DNA from: Patiriisocius_A hiemis
GTDB lineage: Bacteria; Bacteroidota; Bacteroidia; Flavobacteriales; Flavobacteriaceae
Assembly: GCF_031846325.1 (NCBI RefSeq)
Contig: NZ_JAVRHZ010000001.1
Coordinates: 496,001-560,000, forward strand
Length of the DNA: 64,000 nt
Reading direction: 5' to 3'
Below the pieces are notes generated by a model. The model was not told where the DNA came from and searched no databases. It was given only the letters and a program-made list of their open reading frames with translations. Numbering within the stretch: the first letter of the stretch is position 1; every line of letters begins with the position of its first letter. The position numbers and the translations under genes were made by a program. This document shows, piece after piece, positions 8,190 through 14,793 of the stretch.

Positions 8190-9463
8190 AAAAAAGAGTA
8201 GTAATAACAGGGCTTGGCGTAGTTGCTCCTAATGGAGTAGGGGTCAATGATTTTACAAAAGCCATACAAAATGGCACTTCTGGGATTGAACATTACCCGT
8301 TACTGGCAGATCTAAATTTTTCATGCCAGATAGGCGGAATTCCAAAAATTACGGAAGAAATAAAGAAAAAATATCTAACCAATTTACAATTGCGAAATTT
8401 TAATAGCAATGCAATTTTATATGGTATTATAGCGGGAATGGACGCTATCCATGATGCCGGTATTAAGCCATCAAAAACAGATGAAGTGCCATTATGGGGT
8501 TTAGGTATTGTCTTCGGGGCCGGTAATAGTAGTGCAAATAAGTATAGAGAATCAATCTATAAAATAGATGAGGGTAATGTTAGAAGATTAGGAAGTACAG
8601 CCGTATTACAAACAATGTCAAGCGGAGTAAGTGCATACCTAGCTGGAATGTTAGGAGCTGCTAATCAAATAACAACTAACTCTTCTGCCTGTGCTACAGG
8701 TACTGAGGCAGTTTTATTAGGCTATGAGCGCATTACTTCTGGAAAAGCAACCCAAATGCTTTGTGGTAGCACTAGTGATGATGGTCCTTATATATGGGGC
8801 GGTTTTGATGCTCTTAAAGTAATTACATATAAACATAATGATTCCCCTACTAAAGGTTCACGTCCTATGAGTTCAACGGCAAGTGGCTTTGTACCAGGAA
8901 GTGGTGCAGGTGCTTTGTTACTAGAAACTCTAGAAAGTGCCCAAAAAAGAGGGGCAAAAATTTATGCTGAAGTGTTAGGCGGCCATATTAATAGTGGAGG
9001 ACAAAGACAAAATGGAAGCATGACAGCTCCCAATAGTGAAGCAGTAAAACGTTGTATCTCCCAAGCTTTAAAGGATGCTTCTCTTCATCCTGATGAAATT
9101 GATTGTATAAATGGACACCTCACAGCAACTATAAAAGACGCAACGGAAATTAATAATTGGACAGAAGCTTTAAATAGAAAAGGAACTAACTTCCCTTATA
9201 TAAACTCACTAAAGGGAATGGTAGGGCATTGTCTTGCTGCAAGTGGTAGTATTGAATGTGTTTCGGCAGTTTTACAATTAGATAAAGGTTTTGTTTTTCC
9301 TAATATAAATTGTGAAGATATTCACCCAGAGATTAAAGCTTTAATTGCTGAAAAATCCATTCCAAGAACACTTGTCCAAGAGCCAATTAAAACGATTGCG
9401 AAAGCAAGTTTTGGTTTTGGAGATGTAAATGCTTGCGTTATCTTTAGAAAAAATAAAACTTAA
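8186..9463 (+). CDS. Beta-ketoacyl-ACP synthase (FabF-like) of the type III PKS operon
   Basis: This 425-residue thiolase-fold protein has the Cys-His-His triad of elongating ketosynthases: Cys169 in SSACATGTEA, His311 in NGHLTATIKD, and His348 in KGMVGHCLAASG with Lys343. The first His motif is NGHLTAT rather than the usual NAHGTST, a small divergence consistent with a specialised FabF. It should extend acyl-ACP with malonyl-ACP. Together with the neighbouring reductase, dehydratase and ACP it forms a miniature FAS II that could build the starter chain for the type III PKS. Confidence 0.9.
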   Translation: MKKRVVITGLGVVAPNGVGVNDFTKAIQNGTSGIEHYPLLADLNFSCQIGGIPKITEEIKKKYLTNLQLRNFNSNAILYGIIAGMDAIHDAGIKPSKTDEVPLWGLGIVFGAGNSSANKYRESIYKIDEGNVRRLGSTAVLQTMSSGVSAYLAGMLGAANQITTNSSACATGTEAVLLGYERITSGKATQMLCGSTSDDGPYIWGGFDALKVITYKHNDSPTKGSRPMSSTASGFVPGSGAGALLLETLESAQKRGAKIYAEVLGGHINSGGQRQNGSMTAPNSEAVKRCISQALKDASLHPDEIDCINGHLTATIKDATEINNWTEALNRKGTNFPYINSLKGMVGHCLAASGSIECVSAVLQLDKGFVFPNINCEDIHPEIKALIAEKSIPRTLVQEPIKTIAKASFGFGDVNACVIFRKNKT

Positions 9464-9711
9464 TGGATACCGAAACTATTTATAACAAATTACTACCAAT
9501 CGTAAGTACGTATCTGCCTGAAGATGTTGACATAAAAGCCATTACTCCAGATAGTAATTTAACCAACGATTTAAATATAAATTCAGTAAATCTAGTAGAT
9601 ATTGTACTTGATGTAGAAGATGCTTTTGATATTGTACTAGAAAATGAGGATATAGAAAATTTACAAAGTGTTAATGATGCTATTACAATTATCAAATCTA
9701 AACTAGAATAA
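9463..9711 (+). CDS. Dedicated acyl carrier protein
   Basis: This 82-residue acidic helical protein fits an acyl carrier protein. The phosphopantetheine attachment Ser41 lies in LNINSVNLVD, where the common DSL is NSV, so the residue before Ser is Asn rather than Asp. Its start overlaps the ketosynthase stop by one base (TAATG). It closes the seven-gene operon. A divergent motif suggests it is recognised by pathway enzymes rather than by general fatty acid synthesis, but that is inference. Confidence 0.88.
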   Translation: MDTETIYNKLLPIVSTYLPEDVDIKAITPDSNLTNDLNINSVNLVDIVLDVEDAFDIVLENEDIENLQSVNDAITIIKSKLE

Positions 9712-9713
9712 AC

Positions 9714-9794
9714 GTTGTCAGTTTGGACGCAACCGAAACCCATTAAACTGCTAATTTTTAAGTTCTTGACTGAGCTAGAACGGACATAGAAACC
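9714..9794. repeat. Degenerate flavobacterial intergenic inverted repeat
   Basis: The gap after the ACP gene holds two imperfectly inverted arms, GTTGTCAGTTTGGACGCAAC (9714-9733) and GTTCTTGACTGAGCTAGAAC (9762-9781). They resemble the TGTCAGTTYGAGCGxAGTCGA-type dispersed repeat I know from Flavobacteriaceae genomes. It may act as a REP-like element or weak terminator. Similarity was judged by eye. Confidence 0.4.
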
Positions 9795-9831
9795 ACTTTT
9801 TAAGCAAGAATTTCTTTAAATACAAATATAC

Positions 9832-11058
9832 TTGAGCAAATCTTTTAACATAACCTTCCCTGAATACACTCCTCAAAGACTTGCCATTAAGCTAAATGCA
9901 GCTGGAGAAAGAAGTGTGCGTAATGGCCATCCTTGGATATTTAGTGACAGTATTATTAAACTAAACAAAGAAGGGCAAGCAGGCGACCTTGCTATTATTT
10001 TTAGCTATACTAAAAATGAAGTAATAGGCATAGGTTTGTATGATCCTGAATCTCCTATTAGAATTAAGTTACTACACCATAATAATCCTGCAACTATCAA
10101 TGAAGCATTTTTTGAGGATAAAATAGCCAGAGCCTACAGTTTACGGGCAGAGTTGCTAGATACAAAAACCAATAGCTATCGACTACTTTTTGGTGAAAAT
10201 GATGGTTTTCCAAGTCTAATTGCAGATGTCTATGCCTCAGTATTAGTTATAAAAGTATATTCTGCTATCTGGTTGCCATATTTAAAAACTATTATAAATC
10301 AATTAATTAGCGTTTCGGAAGTAGAGACCGTTGTAATGCGGCTAAGCAGAAAGCTTCAAAATTATCCAGACATCCCTTTTAAAGATGGAGCGGTACTACA
10401 TGGAGAATTACCTTCAGAAGAAATTTCTTTTAAAGAACACGGAGTGAATTTTAAGGCTAACGTTATTAAAGGTCATAAAACAGGTTATTTTTTAGATCAT
10501 CGCCATAATAGAAAAAGGGTAGGGGTGTTGTCAAAAGGTAAAAAAGTTCTAGATGTATTTAGTTATGCAGGAGGCTTTTCTGTGCATGCGTTAGCGCAAG
10601 GAGCAAAAGAAGTAACAAGCATAGATATTAGTTCTCAAGCCCTAGAAATTGCTAAAGAGAATACACATTTAAATAGCTTTAATGGAACACATAAAACAGT
10701 AGTTGGAGATGCTTTTGAAATTCTAAAGAACTTAGTATCTAATGGAGAACAATATGATATTGTTATAATAGATCCTCCTAGTTTCGCAAAAAGCCAAAAA
10801 GAAATTATAATCGCAAATAAAAAGTATAGACAACTAGCTCAATTTGGATCTATGCTTACTGCAAAAGGAGGAATGTTAGTATTAGCCTCTTGCTCTTCTC
10901 GTGTTACAACAGCTTCCTTTTTTGAAATTAATGCAAAAGCAATAAGTGATTTAAAAATAAAATACGACCTTACTTTAAAAACAGCACATGATATTGATCA
11001 TCCAGTTACTTTTAAAGAAGGATCGTACTTAAAGTGTGGGTATTATAAAATAATGTGA
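9832..11058 (+). CDS. RlmI-like 23S rRNA (cytosine-C5) methyltransferase
   Basis: This 408-residue protein has an N-terminal PUA-like RNA-binding domain (AAGERSVRNGHPWIF near residues 24-37) and a C-terminal Rossmann methyltransferase domain with DVFSYAGGFSVHAL, a conserved acidic SIDIS, and IIDPPSFAKSQ. The SCSS segment near residue 350 supplies the conserved Cys region of the RlmI/RlmK group. It should transfer a methyl group from SAM to a cytosine of 23S rRNA. TTG at 9832 is the best start: a TAA lies at 9817-9819 in frame and the first ATG is far inside the conserved domain. Confidence 0.87.
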   Translation: MSKSFNITFPEYTPQRLAIKLNAAGERSVRNGHPWIFSDSIIKLNKEGQAGDLAIIFSYTKNEVIGIGLYDPESPIRIKLLHHNNPATINEAFFEDKIARAYSLRAELLDTKTNSYRLLFGENDGFPSLIADVYASVLVIKVYSAIWLPYLKTIINQLISVSEVETVVMRLSRKLQNYPDIPFKDGAVLHGELPSEEISFKEHGVNFKANVIKGHKTGYFLDHRHNRKRVGVLSKGKKVLDVFSYAGGFSVHALAQGAKEVTSIDISSQALEIAKENTHLNSFNGTHKTVVGDAFEILKNLVSNGEQYDIVIIDPPSFAKSQKEIIIANKKYRQLAQFGSMLTAKGGMLVLASCSSRVTTASFFEINAKAISDLKIKYDLTLKTAHDIDHPVTFKEGSYLKCGYYKIM

Positions 11059-11063
11059 TCTTT

Positions 11064-11507
11064 TTATGTAAAAGACTCACCATTAGTTTTCTTCTCGATA
11101 GTGGGCTTTTCAGTATGAAACGTTTTGTCTAAGCCTGCAGAATCTACATTAAAAAAACTTAAAATTTCAGTAGGGTTTGTTATTAGCTTATATTTATTAC
11201 TATTTATTGCTATTGCATTTGTAAAAACAGCTTTATTTTCAGTTAAAATCTTAATACAATCATCTTCACTATATCCTTTTACATCTTCACCTAATACGCT
11301 AGTATTGATAAAATTATTAATTGTACAATCTAACTTTTTAGAAAGCTCTGCCCATATTGAGTTGCCAATGTTTGTAGTTGTAATGTCAATAGCTTGAACT
11401 TTCTTTTTAACTCCTTGTATATAAGCGTATGTTTGTTTACCAATTCTTGTGTTGCTATTATATATAAGGGTTAGCTGCTTATTATCTTTTGCTAATATTC
11501 CCATCAT
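11064..11507 (-). CDS. ArsC/Spx-like thioredoxin-fold protein lacking the catalytic cysteine
   Basis: This 147-residue protein has the arsenate-reductase-like layout: LTLIYNSNTRIGKQTYAYIQ in place of the YxxPxCSxSR active-site strand and helix, and TNPTEILSFF-like spacing later. The position where ArsC has its nucleophilic Cys holds Arg or Thr, so arsenate reduction by the usual mechanism is unlikely. It lies 21 bp downstream of the HPF/RaiA gene on the same strand and is probably co-transcribed with it, hinting at a stress role. The family call rests on weak motif similarity. Confidence 0.5.
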   Translation of the reverse strand: MMGILAKDNKQLTLIYNSNTRIGKQTYAYIQGVKKKVQAIDITTTNIGNSIWAELSKKLDCTINNFINTSVLGEDVKGYSEDDCIKILTENKAVFTNAIAINSNKYKLITNPTEILSFFNVDSAGLDKTFHTEKPTIEKKTNGESFT

Positions 11508-11528
11508 GTATGTTATGTTTTCTTAGTA

Positions 11529-11831
11529 TTAATGCGTTTGCATCTTGCCTTTTTTCTTTTCTAGTTGAGAACGAAGCTCGCTAGTAGTTTGAGCTATAGC
11601 AGCTTCAAAAGAACCTTTTGAAGTACTAGCATATAATGTAGATTTTGGAATATTAATACGTATATCACAATGCATTCCAGAGTCTGGAGAACTTGTGTTT
11701 TCTTTTTTAAAATAGACATCGGCACCAACCATAAAGTCATATTTGTTTTCAAGCTTATTTAATTTCTCTGTTACCAACTCCTCAAGTCTTTTGCTTGCAG
11801 TAACATCCTTGTACTCAAAATTAATATTCAT
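11529..11831 (-). CDS. raiA: HPF/RaiA-family ribosome hibernation factor
   Basis: This 100-residue protein has the short HPF/YfiA fold: an N-terminal strand INFEYKDVTASKRLEELV, a helix KLNKLENKYD, and the HCDIRINIPKSTLYAS strand, ending in a Lys-rich tail. Members bind 30S or 70S ribosomes in stationary phase and block translation. The length matches the short form, without the C-terminal dimerisation domain of long HPF. A TATCTTTA promoter-like element lies upstream on the minus strand near 11861-11868, one base from the TAnnTTTG consensus. Confidence 0.88.
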   Translation of the reverse strand: MNINFEYKDVTASKRLEELVTEKLNKLENKYDFMVGADVYFKKENTSSPDSGMHCDIRINIPKSTLYASTSKGSFEAAIAQTTSELRSQLEKKKGKMQTH

Positions 11832-12047
11832 AGTCTTTTCATTTTTGATTTGTATTCTAAAGATACGTAACTAAGATTCTATTTCAAAGGTATTAATACT
11901 ACTTTGTGATATTGAAATAAAATATTCTTAATCTTTTTTATAAAGTATAGTTGTATCTGGCTAATTATTATTAGGTTAGAAGCTTATCAAAATAAATATT
12001 GTATTTTTAGGTATAGTTTTTGTTAAATACATACCAAAGAAACTGTT

Positions 12048-12614
12048 ATGAAATTCCTATTTAGTTTTATTGTTGTTGCATTTATAATTACTAGCTGTTC
12101 TGGCACTAAAAGTTTTACAGAAGCAGACAAGCAAGCTGCACTTTCTGTATCTAATTTTTTAGATGAAAAACAATTTGAATTTGAAGCAGAATGGGCAAAT
12201 CCACTTGTTAGTAATGAATTAAACCAATTAGCACCACAATTGCTACCTCAAGGGAGTAATGGGAGTAGAGTAAACCTTGTTGGTACTCCTAATTATTTGC
12301 GTATTCAAAATGATACAGTTTCTGCAGACTTGCCTTACTTTGGTATAATGCGTTTTCCAAGAAACCCATCAAATACAAATAATGCGGGGATTTATTTTAA
12401 CGGTGTTCCTAAAGATTACAAACAATCGTTTAATGAAAAGAAACAGCAAACTACAATTTCTTTTGATATTAAAGACGAAACCGAAAACTACCAAGTATTT
12501 ATAACAGTCTATAGTAATAAGTCTGCAAGAGTCTCGATAAATAGTTCTCATCGTAATACAATTTCTTATGATGGAGACATTACAGAAGTTTCAAGCAATG
12601 ATGAAGCCTTATAA
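12048..12614 (+). CDS. DUF4251 lipoprotein
   Basis: This 188-residue protein begins with a lipoprotein signal ending FIITSC (Cys17). The rest matches my memory of the DUF4251 family of Bacteroidota: an N-terminal helix FEFEAEWANP, then NYLRIQNDTVSADLPYFG, then GIYFNGVPKDY and a C-terminal strand VYSNKSARVSINSS. Function is unknown; the envelope location is supported by the signal. It is a single-gene unit, convergent with the exported protein gene at 12618 with only 3 bp between stops. Confidence 0.8.
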   Translation: MKFLFSFIVVAFIITSCSGTKSFTEADKQAALSVSNFLDEKQFEFEAEWANPLVSNELNQLAPQLLPQGSNGSRVNLVGTPNYLRIQNDTVSADLPYFGIMRFPRNPSNTNNAGIYFNGVPKDYKQSFNEKKQQTTISFDIKDETENYQVFITVYSNKSARVSINSSHRNTISYDGDITEVSSNDEAL

Positions 12615-12617
12615 ACC

Positions 12618-13205
12618 CTAAAAACACCTGTTTTCTACAAGGGAAATAGCCTCTAGGCGTTCCCAAATTTTGTGGTCTCTAGATTTTGGAGAAAACTTAA
12701 AAACCACAATCACCTTATCTTTTACTAGACAATACTCTTGTACAACTTTAAAGCTTAATTTTAAAACTCTTTGCGTGCTGAAAGCGTCGTAAATATCAAC
12801 CCTGCCAATAAATCCTTTTATTTTTGAGTGAGGTCCAATGGGACTAAGTAAAACTCGTGTAGAAGGAGGAGTTATTGTTTTATCCTTATTTACACTCTCC
12901 ATTAAGCCATCAAAGTAAAGTCTTAAGTAAGTATCAATTTCTTTAGCAACTAGTAGTTTATCTTGGTTTAATTCCCATGAAAAGGCATAGGACCAGAATT
13001 CATCGCTCTCTGTATTTGACCATCCTGGCATAAAAACAGCTTCTTCATACCCTTTAAGTGGTATTTCTGGAGCAAAACTCAGCGGAAAATTAAAATACTC
13101 TTTTTGCCAAGTATCTTTTACTATAACAATAGGAGAGTGTTCATTATTCTGCCCAATACTAGCTGTAAAACATAGTATAAAAAAAGTGTATAATATTTTT
13201 TTCAT
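12618..13205 (-). CDS. Exported protein of unknown function, paralogue of 16835-17407
   Basis: This 195-residue protein has a signal peptide (MKKILYTFFILCFTASIGQ). I do not recognise a named family. It is clearly paralogous to the 190-residue product of 16835-17407: shared elements in the same order are IVIVKDTW/IVVADSSW, FPLSFAP/FPISWAP, KGYEE/TGYEE, PGWSN/PEWSN with SDEFWS/SDDFWS, YFDGLM, and KFSPKSRDHKIWERL/RFSPKDFNNPIWDAL. It starts 3 bp after the YceI gene and is probably the second gene of that operon, under the phased-repeat promoter at 13802-13856. Confidence 0.75.
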   Translation of the reverse strand: MKKILYTFFILCFTASIGQNNEHSPIVIVKDTWQKEYFNFPLSFAPEIPLKGYEEAVFMPGWSNTESDEFWSYAFSWELNQDKLLVAKEIDTYLRLYFDGLMESVNKDKTITPPSTRVLLSPIGPHSKIKGFIGRVDIYDAFSTQRVLKLSFKVVQEYCLVKDKVIVVFKFSPKSRDHKIWERLEAISLVENRCF

Positions 13206-13208
13206 TTT

Positions 13209-13766
13209 TTAAAAGTATAAAATAGTTTCAAAACCCATAGCGTTTGAAATCGCTTCATTTTTTATTTTATTATTATAGTTTATTCCCCAATCGGTTCGAT
13301 CTAATTTAAACCTTGTAGTTAAAGTTCTAGTGTTTCCATCTGCTGTGCCCCAAAAAACAATTGGTTTTGTAATTTCTTTCAGAGTTAAATCTGCATAAAA
13401 TTTATGTTTGTTTTCAGATTCAAAGTATTCAACTTTTGTTATTTCTAAGGTTGCTTTTGGATATTTTTCAACATCAAAAAAATCTTCATCCATTAAATGT
13501 GCTACAGGGCCAATACCTTTTTCATGTTCTTCATTTGTTATAGTTTTCATGTCTATTTCAAAGCTTCCTCCAGTAATTTTATTAAAGTTAGTTGTTAGTG
13601 AGCCTTTAGTAAAGTTTACTGTCCCAGTATGTTCACTAAAGTAGAATTGGTAATAGCCCGTCCACTTTAGTTTGCTTTTTTTTGTGTCTAACTGATACGT
13701 TTTTTCTGATTGGCTAGTAGCTATAATGCTAAATAGCATGATGAATGTAAATAGTATTTTTTTCAT
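13209..13766 (-). CDS. YceI-family periplasmic lipid-binding protein
   Basis: This 185-residue protein has a signal peptide and then the YceI beta-barrel: YQLDTKKSKLKWTGYY at the N terminus, GSFEIDMKTI, HLMDEDFFDVEKYPKATLEI, and a C-terminal RTDWGINYNN element. The family binds polyisoprenoid-like lipids in the periplasm, and family members are often stress-induced. It is the first gene of a two-gene operon and is divergent from the membrane winged-helix regulator at 13883. The 116-bp gap contains an 11-bp-phased repeat array that I read as the regulator's operator. Confidence 0.92.
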   Translation of the reverse strand: MKKILFTFIMLFSIIATSQSEKTYQLDTKKSKLKWTGYYQFYFSEHTGTVNFTKGSLTTNFNKITGGSFEIDMKTITNEEHEKGIGPVAHLMDEDFFDVEKYPKATLEITKVEYFESENKHKFYADLTLKEITKPIVFWGTADGNTRTLTTRFKLDRTDWGINYNNKIKNEAISNAMGFETILYF

Positions 13767-13801
13767 GATTTATAATTTTGAAGTAAAACTAGCAGGAAGC
13801 C

Positions 13802-13856
13802 TTTTTAAAAGTGTCAAAAGAATGTAAAAGAAGTGTCAACAGTTGTAAATTGTCAA
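13802..13856. promoter_or_regulatory. 11-bp-phased TGT(A/C)AA repeats between yceI and the wHTH regulator
   Basis: Six-base direct repeats begin at 13812 (TGTCAA), 13823 (TGTAAA), 13834 (TGTCAA) and 13844 (TGTAAA), spaced 11, 11 and 10 bp, with another TGTCAA at 13851. The core at 13823-13839, TGTAAAAGAAGTGTCAA, differs by one base from the element at 17464-17480. Direct repeats with one-helical-turn phasing are the usual target of OmpR/PhoB-type winged helices (the Pho box CTGTCAT is similar), and such a protein is encoded immediately downstream. The site is therefore a candidate operator for both divergent genes. Confidence 0.6.
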
Positions 13857-13882
13857 AAATTTGAAGGAGATTTGTAAAAATT

Positions 13883-14743
13883 ATGAGGACACCAATTGTA
13901 TTTATTTTACTATTTTTTCTTTTTGTCAACAATGGCAATTCACAAGAGGCACATGATTTTGATTTTGATAAACGTGTAAAAGTAGCCTTGCGTGAAGCTG
14001 GAAATCATCTTCTTCTTTCTCAAGGAGATTCAACCTCAATAATAACACCGGTAAAAAAACTTGATAACCAAGTTTACAAACTCTCTTTTAATAATGTTTT
14101 GTCTTTTGACCCAGCTAATTTATCAAATGCGCTAGAAAAGAGTTTGATGAGGGTGGGTATTGAAAAAAATTACTTAGTAGAGGTAAAGCAATGTGAAAAT
14201 ACCGAAATAACATATAGCTATCAAACAAATTTTGGAGAAGAAAATGTTTTAATTCCATGTGGTGGTAGAGAAGTACCACAATCTTGTTATGAAATTTTTG
14301 TAGAATTTTCTGAAAATAACAGCCTTCCTGTAGAAGATTCTAAATCTGAAATTATCTTTTACATACTTGTAGCATCGGTTCTATTGTTTTTAGCTTTTGT
14401 TTTTTACAGTAAATATTACTGGTATAAAAACAAAGAAGAGAATACTGATGTTACTGCTTTAGGCATTTTTCAGTTTTATCCAGAACAAAATAAGCTCATT
14501 AAAGAAGCTGAAGAAATTACACTTACTAATAAGGAGTCTGAACTACTTGAAATTCTAGTAGCTAGGCCTAATGAAGTAGTAAAGCGTGAAGAACTAACCA
14601 AAAAAGTTTGGGAAGATAATGGTGTAATAGTAGGGCGTAGCTTAGATACGTATATATCAAAACTTCGTAAAAAGCTTCAGGAGGATAAGAGTATTAAAAT
14701 TACAAACGTGCATGGGGTTGGGTATAAGTTAGAAGTCGTGTAA
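13883..14743 (+). CDS. Membrane-anchored winged-helix regulator with C-terminal DNA-binding domain
   Basis: This 286-residue protein has a signal-like hydrophobic N terminus ending NGNSQ (about 1-20), a predicted exported domain with three cysteines (104, 126, 135), one transmembrane segment at about 157-178, and an OmpR/PhoB-type winged helix at about 195-286 (LTNKESELLEIL, RSLDTYISKLRKKL, IKITNVHGVGYKL). The order is the reverse of ToxR and CadC, whose DNA-binding domain is N-terminal. It probably senses an envelope signal and binds promoters from the membrane. It is divergent from yceI, and the phased repeats upstream suggest autoregulation. The signal is unknown; the cysteines could form a redox switch. 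Confidence 0.82.
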   Translation: MRTPIVFILLFFLFVNNGNSQEAHDFDFDKRVKVALREAGNHLLLSQGDSTSIITPVKKLDNQVYKLSFNNVLSFDPANLSNALEKSLMRVGIEKNYLVEVKQCENTEITYSYQTNFGEENVLIPCGGREVPQSCYEIFVEFSENNSLPVEDSKSEIIFYILVASVLLFLAFVFYSKYYWYKNKEENTDVTALGIFQFYPEQNKLIKEAEEITLTNKESELLEILVARPNEVVKREELTKKVWEDNGVIVGRSLDTYISKLRKKLQEDKSIKITNVHGVGYKLEVV

Positions 14744-14765
14744 CAAACAAATTAAAAGGATTACA

Positions 14766-14773
14766 TATCTTTG
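14766..14773 (+). promoter_or_regulatory. Bacteroidota -7 promoter element before the M13 peptidase
   Basis: TATCTTTG matches the TAnnTTTG consensus exactly and lies 20 bp before the ATG at 14794. I did not find a clear TTG at -33. Confidence 0.4.
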
Positions 14774-14793
14774 ATTAAATAACCCTTACCATT

